DNA of 64,000 nucleotides. Origin: Clostridia bacterium (GTDB taxonomy: Bacteria; Bacillota; Clostridia; Lachnospirales; Lachnospiraceae). Shown in pieces: positions 32,151 to 40,812 of this stretch. The stretch spans positions 1 to 64,000 of the forward strand of contig CAJTAK010000007.1 of NCBI GenBank assembly GCA_910574255.1. Reading direction: 5' to 3'. Position numbers and translations under genes: made by a program. Position 1 is the first letter of the stretch, and each line of letters starts with the position of its first letter. A model generated the notes under the pieces. It saw nothing but the letters and a program-made list of their open reading frames with translations. It had not been told where the DNA came from and made no database searches.

Positions 32151-33130
32151 CAGAGCAGTGCCCCCCTTTCTTTCATGACACGCTTCTCAGCAGAACGTGT
32201 CATGGCAATATTCAGGAATACGGCTGCTATAATGATAGCTCCCTGCAATGCTTTCTGCCATACGGACAGACCCGGAAGCAGACTGATAAACTGGGTAATC
32301 ACACTCATCATCAGCCAGCCAATGAGAACACCGTCCACTGTTCCACGGCCGCCCGTAATGCTGACACCGCCCAGGATGCAGATGGCAATCGCCTGCAGCT
32401 CATAGCCGTCGCCGTTACTGTATGTACACATGGCATAGTTTGCCGTGTAAAGCATTCCGGAAAGGCCTGCCAGCGCACCGCAGATAACAAATGCCAGAAA
32501 GCGTATCCTTGCTTCCTTGATACCTGCAACCTTTGCGGATTCCACATTCGTACCGATTGCATAAATCCGGCGTCCGGTCGTCCGGTAGTTCAGATACCAG
32601 GCCGCCACAATAAAGACAAAAGCCGAAATCCAGAGAATCGCCGGCACTCCCGCAATACTCTTTGCCGCCCATGCCTGGTAAGACTCGGAAATCTGATGGG
32701 GGAACCACCAGTTGCCGCCACTGAGCAAAAAGGCAAAGCCTCTGTATATATACATAGTGCCAAGTGTCGCTATCATAGGAACCACTTTTAAGTAGCCCAC
32801 TATAAAACCGTTAAATGCCCCGCAGATAATTCCAATCACAAGGCTCAGCAGTACCCACACAACCGAAGGAATCTCCATGTGGCTGCTCATTAGGGAAGTA
32901 CATACCACGCCGGAAAGACCCAGAATGGAGCCCACAGACAGGTCAATGCCTCCCGTCACAAGCACAATCATCATTCCCACTGCCAGGAATACGTAAACCG
33001 CATTGTTCCTCAGCATGGAAATCAGTGCATTTACCGTTAACATGGACGGTGTAATAATTGCCGCCAGCACCAAAAGTCCGATCAGGCCGAATACAAGGCC
33101 GATATTTCGATATCCGAATAGCTTCTTCAT
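32150..33130 (-). CDS. Sugar ABC transporter permease
   Basis: A 326-residue multi-span permease of the ribose/rhamnose class, normal length. Landmarks are VTGGIDLSVGSILGLSGVV near the middle of the N-terminal half and AIAICILGGVSITGGRGTV, the cytoplasmic loop that contacts the ATPase. It overlaps the ATPase gene by four bases and the next permease by one, so all three are translationally coupled. Takes up the sugar delivered by the lipoprotein encoded at 29588-30787. Confidence 0.92.
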   Translation of the reverse strand: MKKLFGYRNIGLVFGLIGLLVLAAIITPSMLTVNALISMLRNNAVYVFLAVGMMIVLVTGGIDLSVGSILGLSGVVCTSLMSSHMEIPSVVWVLLSLVIGIICGAFNGFIVGYLKVVPMIATLGTMYIYRGFAFLLSGGNWWFPHQISESYQAWAAKSIAGVPAILWISAFVFIVAAWYLNYRTTGRRIYAIGTNVESAKVAGIKEARIRFLAFVICGALAGLSGMLYTANYAMCTYSNGDGYELQAIAICILGGVSITGGRGTVDGVLIGWLMMSVITQFISLLPGLSVWQKALQGAIIIAAVFLNIAMTRSAEKRVMKERGALL

Positions 33131-34641
33131 GCCCTGGCCTCCTTCCTCTGCTCACCTAACGATGCCGCCATAATCATTTCCTGAGATACCTCTTTATTAT
33201 CAAACTCACCGGTTACATGCCCGGACTTCATAACCACGATCCGATCCGCCATGCCCAGAACCTCCGGCATCTCCGAGGAAACCATAATGATTGCATAGCC
33301 GTTTGCCGCCAGCTCATTCATAATCTCATAGATCGAATACTTTGCGCCCACGTCAATACCCTTGGTAGGCTCGTCAAGAATCAGCACCTTTAAGGAGCAG
33401 TTCAGAAGCTTGGCAAATACAACCTTCTGCTGATTACCGCCTGACAGTGAAGAAGGCGGTGCACTGATGTCCTTCGCTTTCAGAGAAATCTTCTGGCAAA
33501 GCTCGATGGCTTTTTGAATCTCCGCTTTCTCATCCAGCATGCTTGCCTTGGCAAACTGCTTCATATCCGCTGAGGATACGTTCTGATAGATAGGAAGCTC
33601 ATTGATAAGTCCCTGGGTCTGCCGGTTCTCCGGAAGCAGCCCGATGCCATATTCAAAGGCCTCTACCGGAGTCTTTATTTTAACCTCTTTTCCCTCTAAA
33701 ACAATCCGTCCGCTGTCCGGATTCATAATTCCGAAGATGGTCTGGCATACCTCCGTACGCCCTGCGCCTACCAGCCCGGTAAGTGCAAGAATCTCTCCCT
33801 TTTTCACCTCAAAGGAAATATTCTTGAAGTAGCCTTCTTTGGAAATATTCTCTACCTTCAATACGGTCTCGCCGATCTTGGCCGTCTTTTCCGGATACAT
33901 CTGATCCAGCTCACGTCCTACCATGGCCCCTATGAGCTTCTGGTTGGAAATCTTATCCACATCCCAGCAGCCTATGTACTGCGCATCCCGGAACACGGTC
34001 ACCCGGGTAGCCAGCCGGTACATATCCTCAAAACGGTGAGAAATCAGAATAATGGAAACGCCCTCATTGCGCAACCGCTCCGCAATGGTATAAAGCTCCT
34101 CGCACTCATTTGCTGTCAGGGACGCCGTGGGCTCATCCATAATCAGGATTCTCGCATCTCTGGAGAGCGCTTTTGCAATCTCCACAAGCTGCTGAGCCGC
34201 AACACTTAAGGAACCCATGGGCTTTGTTACGTCGATCTCCTTGCTCAAAGGCTCAATCAGTTCCTTTGCCCGCTGGTTCATCTGACGCCAGTCATACATG
34301 CCCAGCTTGTTCTTAATCTCCTGCCCCATGAAAATATTTTCAGTCACAGACAGATCCGGGAATGCCGTTACGTGCTGATAAATAGCTGCGATACCCAGCT
34401 TTGCCGAATCCATGGTGTTCCGGGGTGTAATCCGTTCTCCCTCTAACAGCATGATTCCGCTGTCCGGCTGATGAACGCCTGTGATAACTTTGATGAAGGT
34501 GGATTTTCCTGCGCCGTTCTCACCCATCAGTGCATGAATTTCACCTTTCTTCAGTTGAAACTGCACGCCTGCCAGGGCGGTGACGCCACCAAAGGTCTTG
34601 ACCACATCCTTCAGTTCGAGAATGTAATTTTGCTCGTTCAC
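33127..34641 (-). CDS. Sugar ABC transporter ATP-binding protein (two ABC domains)
   Basis: 504 residues with two nucleotide-binding domains, as in RbsA/RhaT. Domain 1 has Walker A GENGAGKSTFIKV and Walker B RILIMDEPTASL, with LSVAAQQLVEIAKAL as signature. Domain 2 has a divergent Walker A (GLVGAGRTEV), the intact signature LSGGNQQKVVFAK and ILDEPTKGIDVGA. GTG start at 34641, set by AAGGAG eight bases upstream. First gene of the rhamnose operon, divergent from the AraC regulator. Confidence 0.93.
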   Translation of the reverse strand: MNEQNYILELKDVVKTFGGVTALAGVQFQLKKGEIHALMGENGAGKSTFIKVITGVHQPDSGIMLLEGERITPRNTMDSAKLGIAAIYQHVTAFPDLSVTENIFMGQEIKNKLGMYDWRQMNQRAKELIEPLSKEIDVTKPMGSLSVAAQQLVEIAKALSRDARILIMDEPTASLTANECEELYTIAERLRNEGVSIILISHRFEDMYRLATRVTVFRDAQYIGCWDVDKISNQKLIGAMVGRELDQMYPEKTAKIGETVLKVENISKEGYFKNISFEVKKGEILALTGLVGAGRTEVCQTIFGIMNPDSGRIVLEGKEVKIKTPVEAFEYGIGLLPENRQTQGLINELPIYQNVSSADMKQFAKASMLDEKAEIQKAIELCQKISLKAKDISAPPSSLSGGNQQKVVFAKLLNCSLKVLILDEPTKGIDVGAKYSIYEIMNELAANGYAIIMVSSEMPEVLGMADRIVVMKSGHVTGEFDNKEVSQEMIMAASLGEQRKEARA

Positions 34642-34707
34642 CCTATCTTCTCCTTCCTTGCTTGGTCTTCATATTACTAGCTAACCCTAAAATACGCTAA
34701 TATTCAA

Positions 34708-34740
34708 TATCAAATATTGTTTTTTAGGTATCACATATTG
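34708..34740. promoter_or_regulatory. Phased AraC-type half-sites in the divergent rha intergenic region
   Basis: TATCAAATATTG (34708-34719) and TATCACATATTG (34729-34740) are direct repeats with one mismatch, spaced 21 bases (two helical turns). This is the arrangement bound by AraC/RhaS dimers. They lie upstream of the transporter operon, and the second overlaps the -35 of the regulator promoter. Confidence 0.65.
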
Positions 34741-34766
34741 CTTTTCTGGCATTTTTGTGCTATATT
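34738..34766 (+). promoter_or_regulatory. Promoter of the AraC regulator
   Basis: TTGCTT (34738-34743), 17 bases, TATATT (34761-34766), about 65 bases before the regulator ATG. The -35 overlaps the second half-site, which suggests autoregulation. Confidence 0.7.
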
Positions 34767-34831
34767 AGAGAAAAATTCGTTAATTATTTGTCATTTCAAA
34801 CAATCGTCCCCAAAAAAGAAAGGAAATTCGT

Positions 34832-35680
34832 ATGAAATTACCACAAAAGGAATATCCTCCCAAATATATCCACAAGTCAAATCTTCTACCGGATAAATCC
34901 GTAAGCCTCCCCTTTCAAGTATTAAAGTGCGGTTTTTCCAACGAAAGGGATCTGAGCTGTGATGCCAACTATGCCGAGTTCATTATTTTTTACGTTTTAG
35001 AAGGCGTTGCCCAGTATACCAAATACAAAGAGATCCAGTATGTCCATCCGGAGCATATTATCATCTCCAACTGCAACACAAGGCTGCGCTTCTCCAAAGC
35101 CACGCCGGAATGGAAATACTTCTATGTACTTTTTTCCGGGAGTCATGCCAAGCTCTACTATAACATGATACGGGGGAAAAAGGGGGTTATTCCCATTACG
35201 CCCCTCCACAATATCTGCTCCCATTTTACCACCCTGTGTTCCTATAACTATACAAAGGATCTTTATGTCCAAATGGAAGCCTGCTATCTGCTGCACCAGA
35301 TTATTCATGAGCTTCTGATTGTAACCCATGAGATAGAGGAAGCAAGGCTTTTGACCCCTGTGCAGCAGACCATTGTGAATACTGCCCTTAAATATATTGA
35401 CGATCACTACAAAGATGAGCTGTCCGTAGATATTATCTGTCAGAAGGTGAACTTTTCCAAGTTCTATTTTTGTAAGATTTTTAAGGCGCATACGGGAAAA
35501 ACCCTGTATCAGTACTTGACTGAATACAGGGTTAACAAATCCAAAGAGTATCTTACCTATTCTAAGCTGTCTATTCATGCAATTGCAATAGAGGTCGGCT
35601 TCAAAAATACACTTGCCTACAGCCGTTCCTTTAAAAAATTCACGGATATGACGCCTAGTGAGTTTCGGGAAGCCTTTTAG
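34832..35680 (+). CDS. AraC-family transcriptional regulator of the rhamnose locus
   Basis: 282 residues. N-terminal cupin-like sensing domain (about 35-150, with YAEFIIFYVLEGVAQYTKYK) and C-terminal double helix-turn-helix (about 185-282, with VDIICQKVNFSKFYFCKIFK and the closing KKFTDMTPSEFRE signature). It is divergent from the ABC-rhaB-aldolase operon and most likely activates it in response to rhamnose. GAAAGGAA stands nine bases before the ATG. Phased half-sites lie between it and the operon. Confidence 0.9.
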   Translation: MKLPQKEYPPKYIHKSNLLPDKSVSLPFQVLKCGFSNERDLSCDANYAEFIIFYVLEGVAQYTKYKEIQYVHPEHIIISNCNTRLRFSKATPEWKYFYVLFSGSHAKLYYNMIRGKKGVIPITPLHNICSHFTTLCSYNYTKDLYVQMEACYLLHQIIHELLIVTHEIEEARLLTPVQQTIVNTALKYIDDHYKDELSVDIICQKVNFSKFYFCKIFKAHTGKTLYQYLTEYRVNKSKEYLTYSKLSIHAIAIEVGFKNTLAYSRSFKKFTDMTPSEFREAF

Positions 35681-35716
35681 GGCTTATAGGGAATTCCCAA
35701 CTGTGTAAATTCTACA

Positions 35717-35968
35717 TTACGAGGCTGCCAGTTCCTCTTCTCTTGGAGCCTGATTCTGCAGACTGGCAATTACATCCTCTGCGGAAAGTTCATTTTCCTG
35801 CATGTACGCATAAAGTTCCTGCATTTCCTCGTCCCGTTTTGCTTTCAGAAGATCTTCTCTCTCCTTTTGAAGCAAGGAAACAGCCTCCGTATGCTTTTTC
35901 AGCTTCTCCGCATTTTCAGTCAGCAATTCTTCATAGGTTTTTCTAGCTCTTGTTCTTGGCCTTGCCAT
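35717..35968 (-). CDS. Small charged coiled-coil protein (DUF4315-like)
   Basis: 83 residues. A basic start MARPRTRARKTYEELL is followed by a long helical, charged stretch (ENAEKLKKHTEAVSLLQKER, then KAKRDEEMQELYAYMQENEL) predicted as coiled coil, and an acidic end. It recalls DUF4315-type small proteins found in mobile elements of Firmicutes, but similarity is only by pattern. The frame opens at 35992, yet GGAGG falls inside that extension eight bases before the ATG at 35968, so the shorter form is chosen. Confidence 0.65.
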   Translation of the reverse strand: MARPRTRARKTYEELLTENAEKLKKHTEAVSLLQKEREDLLKAKRDEEMQELYAYMQENELSAEDVIASLQNQAPREEELAAS

Positions 35969-36164
35969 ATGTTTGTCCTCCTGCTTTTTCATATTACTAG
36001 TAGTATATGTTAAACATGGATAAAATATGCAGATAAATAAAAATAGCTACATGAACATATTGATATAAAGTCTCGTAAATGTGCTTGTGTAATTTTTTTT
36101 ACAATTAAAAATGAGGACATGCAAGATCTCCTTTCTTAAGTTTAGGGAATCAAGGGCAATCAGA

Positions 36165-36220
36165 TTAATAAAATAAAAAATTGCCGAAAACACTCGTAAA
36201 ATCAAGCATTTCAGCAATTT
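36165..36220 (-). terminator. Terminator after tRNA-Leu
   Basis: AAATTGCTGAAA pairs with TTTCGGCAATTT (36209-36220 with 36178-36189, one G-U) around a 19-base loop, followed on the minus strand by a T-rich run (TTTTTATTTTATT). Bases 35969-36164 between this and the small protein gene hold no recognised gene; a CTAGTAATATGA block near 35990 recurs at 34669-34680. Confidence 0.75.
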
Positions 36221-36227
36221 TCTTTCC

Positions 36228-36310
36228 TGCCGGCAGCGGGACTTGAACCCGCACGTGGTTGCCCACAACAGATTTTGAGTCTGCCTCGTCTGCCATTCCG
36301 ACACGCCGGC
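36228..36310 (-). tRNA. tRNA-Leu (anticodon CAA)
   Basis: An 83-base class II tRNA on the minus strand. The acceptor stem GCCGGCG/TGCCGGC closes with A73, and CCA is not encoded. The anticodon loop CTCAAAA gives CAA, reading UUG codons. A long variable arm (GTTGTGGGCAACCAC region) and the T-loop GGTTCAAGTCC are present. The long variable arm plus A73 supports leucine. Confidence 0.95.
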
Positions 36311-36339
36311 TTTTTTGTATAAGCTCTGCAACGAAAATT

Positions 36340-36368
36340 ATTGTATCACATGTTTCTAAAAATAGCAA
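36340..36368 (-). promoter_or_regulatory. tRNA-Leu promoter
   Basis: TTGCTA (36363-36368), 17 bases, TACAAT (36340-36345) on the minus strand, 30 bases ahead of the tRNA 5' end. Confidence 0.7.
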
Positions 36369-36380
36369 GCAAAAAGTTAA

Positions 36381-36409
36381 TAGACTTTTCCTTTTTCATC
36401 CTATATAAT
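36381..36409 (+). promoter_or_regulatory. Promoter of the YfhO gene
   Basis: TAGACT (36381-36386), 17 bases, TATAAT (36404-36409), about 80 bases before the YfhO start. Confidence 0.55.
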
Positions 36410-36489
36410 AATACCATAAATGCTCAAGCATATGATGCGCTTTCTTTCATATGTAACACGCAATCTAAAAAATGCTGAAAGGAACTGTT

Positions 36490-39303
36490 ATGAAGCCTTT
36501 ATTCTCCCGATTGAATACCGCCGGCAGGTGTTTTTATTTTCTTTGCTACACCTTACTGTTTCTTCTATTATCTGCTGTCGTATTTTTACCTTTTGTGCAA
36601 AACGGAAAGTCTCTCATCTGGAAGCCGGATGGACTGACTCAGCACTTTAATTCCCTGATCTATTTCCGCAGCTGGATACTTTCCATTCTGCGCACACTTA
36701 TTGCGGAACATCGGCTTTCCATTCCCCTATGGGATTCTGCCATTGGCTATGGGTCTGATATTTTAACAACTCTGCACTATTATGTCATCGGCGATCCTCT
36801 AAATCTTCTGGCCCTGCTGGCACCTGTCCGTTTTTTGGAGGGTATGTATGGGTTTCTGGCTGTGCTGCGCCTGTATCTTGCCGGCATTGCTTTTTCCTGC
36901 TACTGTTTTCGAATGAAGCGGGAGGGTATGGCCGCTCTTGCCGGAAGTCTGATTTATGTGTTTTCTGGTTATGGGATTGTTCTTTCCCCTATACATCCCT
37001 ATTTTATCAATCCCATGATCTATCTTCCTCTGCTTCTTATAGGAGTGGAACGAGTACTTCATAAGGAAAAAGGACATCTGCTCATTGCAATGGCAGCCCT
37101 CTCCTCTCTGAGTAATTTTTATTTCTTTTATATGCTGGTGATTTTAACCGTTATTTACTTTATTATCCGTTTTTGCACCATGAAACACTTAAACTGGAAA
37201 AAAGATCTCGGCAGCTGTCTGGGACGGACTTTATTCTTTTCCCTCACAGGAACTGCCATTTCTGCTGTTATTTTGCTGCCTGTTTTGCTGCAGTTTTTCT
37301 CTGACGCACGTTCCGATACAAGCCTTACTTACTCCCCCATTTATGGATGGGATTACTATGATCAGCTTTTTGACCAGTTCATTTCCCTCTCCTTTTCCTC
37401 TTATTGGACTTACCTGTGCTTCGCCGCACCTGCCCTGCTCTGCGTCTTCCTCCTATTTTTAAAGAGAAAACGCTTCCTCTCTCTAAAAATAGGCTTTCTG
37501 GTTTTGACTGCCCTTCTGCTGATCCCCGCCGCCGGTTCCTTCCTGAATGGTTTCTCCTATGCTGCCAATCGTTGGGATTTTGGCTATTCTTTTCTGATTG
37601 CCTTTATTACTGCCTTTCTCTGGCCGGAGCTCTTTTCCCTCAGCTCCAAAGAAAAATGCCTGCTGTTCCTGCTGTTTCTGTTATATGGAACCCTTCTGTT
37701 CCTGTTGCCCGTCTCCGGATCTGACCATGCATTTTTCTCTCTGTTCCTGGTGCTTTTGACCCTCTTTTTCCTGACGGATCTCCTTCCCCATGTGCGGAAG
37801 TATCCCCATGGAGCCCAGAGCTGTCTGCTTCTGCTGATTTCTATTAATATCTGTGCTAATTCCATTTTTTACTACCAGAATAATATGGAAAATCATCTGA
37901 GCCGGTTTGTAGACAAAGGGGACGGCATCTCTTCTCTGACCCACTCTGCCTCTGGTATGGTAAATCTCTTTCTTACTGACCCGGACGAGTTCTGCCGATA
38001 TGCGCAGGATGTGGTTCCCGTGCGAAATGATACCTTGATTGAAAAGGCTAACAGCATTCATTATTACTGGAGCCTTTCCAATGGAGCCATTACCCAGTTT
38101 TTCAATGAACTTGCCATGCCTTTTGAGGAACGTTCTTTTAAATATGACAATCTGGACAACCGGGCACAGCTTCATGCTTTGGCAGGTGTCCGCTGGTATG
38201 TTCAGTATGATCCCAACAAATACCTGCCCTACCCCTTTGAGGATCTCCGTCTCTTTGATTATCAGGAAGACCTTTACTATGTCTCCGAAACCAAAGACTA
38301 CCTGCCCTTTGGCTACACCACTGCAAATCTGATCTCCCTGGATACCTACAAAAACCTCTCCTATCTGCAGCGTCAGCAGGCGCTGCTTCAGGGCGTTGTA
38401 TGTGATTCCCTGCCGGCTGGTACTCCTGCCGCTCAATTAACCTTCGAAGAACAGAGTGCCCCGCTGGCGATCTCCTGCAGCTCCGATATTTGGGAACAGG
38501 ATGGCATCTACTATGCCATGACAGACGGCGCCGAACTGACCCTCACCTTTGAAAGCATTCCCGAAAGTGAAACCTATCTTCTTCTGAGTGGAATGGAAGC
38601 CCGTAGCTTAAGCGAATGGGAGATCTATACTCAGGAGCCCACTGCTCAGTTCTTTGAGGAAGAGCGCTCCGCCCTCAACACCTACGAGCAGCGCCAAAAA
38701 AAATCTGACCACTTCTATGCTCCAGACATTGCCCGATTTCCTGTTACCTGCACCTCCGAAGTGCTGAAAACCACCTTCTGCTATTACAACAGTCTGACAG
38801 AAAGCTCCTATGACCGTTCCGACTTTCTGCTCAACATGGGGTATTCGCAGGAAGGCCAGCATACCATCACCATAACCCTGCCCTACCGGGGAATCTACAC
38901 CTTTCAGGACATCTCTATTATCAGCCTCCCCCTGGAACACTTGTCCGATCAGATATCCGTTCTCAGTCAGGAGCACCTGGAAAATGTAACCTTTACCGAC
39001 AATCAAATCACCGGAACCATCACCGTATCCGACCCCAAATACCTCTGCCTGTCCATCCCCTACTCCAAAGGCTGGACTGCCCTCACAGACGGCCAGCCAG
39101 TCCCCGTCCATCAGGCCAACACCATGTACATGGCCATCCCGGTAGAAGCCGGATCCCATACCATAGAACTCCGCTACACCACTCCCGGCCTCATCCCCGG
39201 CCTTTTGGTCACTGTCCTTGGACTTGTTGTCTGGCTTCTATACTTCCTATTAAAAACAAAAAGCGCCCTCATGAAAGAGAAGCGCAACTCACCGCCCAAC
39301 TAA
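36490..39303 (+). CDS. YfhO-family membrane protein
   Basis: 937 residues. The first ~480 form a polytopic membrane region with many hydrophobic spans. Early motifs include IWKPDGLTQHFNSLIYF and PLWDSAIGYGSDILTTLHYY, typical of YfhO/GT-C-like proteins. A large extracytoplasmic domain follows and one final membrane span (about 905-930) with a short basic tail. YfhO proteins are linked to glycosylation of lipoteichoic or wall polymers by lipid-linked sugars. GAAAGGA six bases before the ATG at 36490 is preferred over 36472. Isolated on the plus strand. Confidence 0.9.
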   Translation: MKPLFSRLNTAGRCFYFLCYTLLFLLLSAVVFLPFVQNGKSLIWKPDGLTQHFNSLIYFRSWILSILRTLIAEHRLSIPLWDSAIGYGSDILTTLHYYVIGDPLNLLALLAPVRFLEGMYGFLAVLRLYLAGIAFSCYCFRMKREGMAALAGSLIYVFSGYGIVLSPIHPYFINPMIYLPLLLIGVERVLHKEKGHLLIAMAALSSLSNFYFFYMLVILTVIYFIIRFCTMKHLNWKKDLGSCLGRTLFFSLTGTAISAVILLPVLLQFFSDARSDTSLTYSPIYGWDYYDQLFDQFISLSFSSYWTYLCFAAPALLCVFLLFLKRKRFLSLKIGFLVLTALLLIPAAGSFLNGFSYAANRWDFGYSFLIAFITAFLWPELFSLSSKEKCLLFLLFLLYGTLLFLLPVSGSDHAFFSLFLVLLTLFFLTDLLPHVRKYPHGAQSCLLLLISINICANSIFYYQNNMENHLSRFVDKGDGISSLTHSASGMVNLFLTDPDEFCRYAQDVVPVRNDTLIEKANSIHYYWSLSNGAITQFFNELAMPFEERSFKYDNLDNRAQLHALAGVRWYVQYDPNKYLPYPFEDLRLFDYQEDLYYVSETKDYLPFGYTTANLISLDTYKNLSYLQRQQALLQGVVCDSLPAGTPAAQLTFEEQSAPLAISCSSDIWEQDGIYYAMTDGAELTLTFESIPESETYLLLSGMEARSLSEWEIYTQEPTAQFFEEERSALNTYEQRQKKSDHFYAPDIARFPVTCTSEVLKTTFCYYNSLTESSYDRSDFLLNMGYSQEGQHTITITLPYRGIYTFQDISIISLPLEHLSDQISVLSQEHLENVTFTDNQITGTITVSDPKYLCLSIPYSKGWTALTDGQPVPVHQANTMYMAIPVEAGSHTIELRYTTPGLIPGLLVTVLGLVVWLLYFLLKTKSALMKEKRNSPPN

Positions 39304-39336
39304 CTTCAAATGCCAAACTACCGCCCTCAAGCTCAG

Positions 39337-39361
39337 GGGCTGCCGCAAAATAAGACAGCCC
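39337..39361. terminator. Convergent hairpin between YfhO and rluD-like genes
   Basis: GGGCTG/CAGCCC stem with a 13-base loop (CCGCAAAATAAGA). It lacks a T-run on both sides. Similar GGGGCTG...CAGCCCC hairpins occur at 45596-45621 and as the outer arms at 61523-61756. Confidence 0.5.
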
Positions 39362-39370
39362 GTCCTCCTC

Positions 39371-40291
39371 TCAGCACCCCTTCCGCAGCTTCTCCAGCAC
39401 CTCCGCAAAATACCCCGGCAATGGCGCCTCCACCTCCAGATACTCCCCCGTAGAAGGATGAACAACCCCCAAAATCATAGCATGCAAAACCTGCCCCTGA
39501 AGTCTAAAAGAAGATTTCCCTCTCCCATAAACCTCATCCCCCAAAAGCGGATGTCCAATACTCGCCATATGCACCCGAATCTGGTGAGTCCGGCCAGTCT
39601 CCAGTTCACATTCCACATAGGTATACTCGCCAAACCGCTCCAGCACTCGGTAATGGGTAACAGCCCGTTTCCCGCCTCTGGAAACGACAGCCATCCGCTT
39701 CCGATCCACCGGATGCCTTCCAACCGGCGCATCCACCGAGCCCTCATCTGCCTTCAGATTTCCGCACACAACTGCCCGATACCGACGGGTAATAGAGTGC
39801 TCCTTCAGCTGCTCCGCAATTTGATTGTGAGCCAGATCATTCTTACACACAATCAAAACCCCCGTAGTATCCTTGTCGATTCGATGGACAATTCCCGGCC
39901 GCATAACCCCATTGATTCCCGAAAGCTCCCCCTTGCAATGATATAGAAGCCCATTCACCAAAGTCCCGGAAGTATGTCCTGCCGAAGGGTGTACCACCAT
40001 ATCCTTCGGCTTATTTACAAAAATCACATCTTTATCTTCATATAAAATATCCAAGGGAAGATTCTCTGGCTGTATCTCCGGCTCTACGGCAGGCGGCAGC
40101 ACAAGTTCAATCACATCCCCTGGATTCACTTTGTAATTAGCCTTTAAAGGCTTACCTGACAGAGACACGCCTCCGTCCTTTATGATCTTCTGTATATAAG
40201 ACCGTGAAAGCTCCGGCAGTTCCTCTGCCAGATATCGGTCAATGCGAAGTCCTGCCCTTTCTTCCACTTTATAGCTTCTCTTGTTCTCCAT
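39371..40291 (-). CDS. RluD-like pseudouridine synthase
   Basis: 306 residues: S4 domain (about 14-75, LRIDRYLAEELPELSRSYIQ) and catalytic domain with VHRIDKDTTGVLIVCKN (nucleophile Asp) and GRTHQIRVHMASIGHP. It overlaps the 3' end of lspA by 23 bases, the usual lspA-rluD pairing in Firmicutes. It probably modifies helix 69 of 23S rRNA, as RluD does in E. coli; the exact target is inferred. GAGG precedes the ATG inside the lspA reading frame. Confidence 0.92.
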   Translation of the reverse strand: MENKRSYKVEERAGLRIDRYLAEELPELSRSYIQKIIKDGGVSLSGKPLKANYKVNPGDVIELVLPPAVEPEIQPENLPLDILYEDKDVIFVNKPKDMVVHPSAGHTSGTLVNGLLYHCKGELSGINGVMRPGIVHRIDKDTTGVLIVCKNDLAHNQIAEQLKEHSITRRYRAVVCGNLKADEGSVDAPVGRHPVDRKRMAVVSRGGKRAVTHYRVLERFGEYTYVECELETGRTHQIRVHMASIGHPLLGDEVYGRGKSSFRLQGQVLHAMILGVVHPSTGEYLEVEAPLPGYFAEVLEKLRKGC

Positions 40292-40811
40292 CCCCTGCCT
40301 CTTTCTCCTTCTTTTTAATAGAGAAAAATTCCAGTTCCTCCTCTTTATAATAGAACAAAATCAACAGAGCCAGCAGCGCAGCCCCCACAGTCACATAACA
40401 GTCCGCCACGTTAAAGACAGGAAAATCGATGAGTTTAAAATATAAAAAATCGACTACATAAGAATTCACAGCCCGATCAATCATATTTCCAACAGCGCCG
40501 GCCGCTAATAAAATTCCTACCAGGCGTGTGGGCGCAAAGCGCCGCCCCTTTGGAAGCCGGCAGTAATAGAGGGCTACCAGCCCCAGAATCAAAACCGTGC
40601 ATATCAAAAATGCCGCCTTCTGTCCCTGAAAAATGCCAAAGGCCGCTCCCCGGTTTTCCAGATAATTCAGTTCAAATACACCCTCCCACAGCACGAAGGG
40701 CGCCTGCCCCTTTAAATGCAGGACTGCCAGACGCTTTGTCCACTGATCAATGGCCGTAAGCACCCCGACGGCTCCAATGCCTGCCAGATTATACTTCATT
40801 CCTTTTGTCAT
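40269..40811 (-). CDS. lspA: Lipoprotein signal peptidase II
   Basis: A 180-residue aspartyl peptidase with four membrane spans that removes signal peptides from prolipoproteins. Family blocks are NRGAAFGIFQGQ, GNMIDRAVNSYVVDFL and FPVFNVADCYVTVG; the Asp residues in the last two are catalytic. The C-terminal tail is Lys/Glu-rich (about 25 residues) and overlaps the rluD-like start. It begins one base after the aroB stop, so translation is coupled. Its substrates in this window include the lipoproteins at 22033 and 29588. Confidence 0.94.
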   Translation of the reverse strand: MTKGMKYNLAGIGAVGVLTAIDQWTKRLAVLHLKGQAPFVLWEGVFELNYLENRGAAFGIFQGQKAAFLICTVLILGLVALYYCRLPKGRRFAPTRLVGILLAAGAVGNMIDRAVNSYVVDFLYFKLIDFPVFNVADCYVTVGAALLALLILFYYKEEELEFFSIKKKEKEAGDGEQEKL

Positions 40812-40812
40812 C

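Noticed and set aside
29588-34641. Autoinducer-2 (Lsr) importer
   Set aside because: The kinase matches rhamnulokinase rather than LsrK, and an AraC regulator with phased half-sites fits rhamnose; LsrF/LsrG-type genes are absent.
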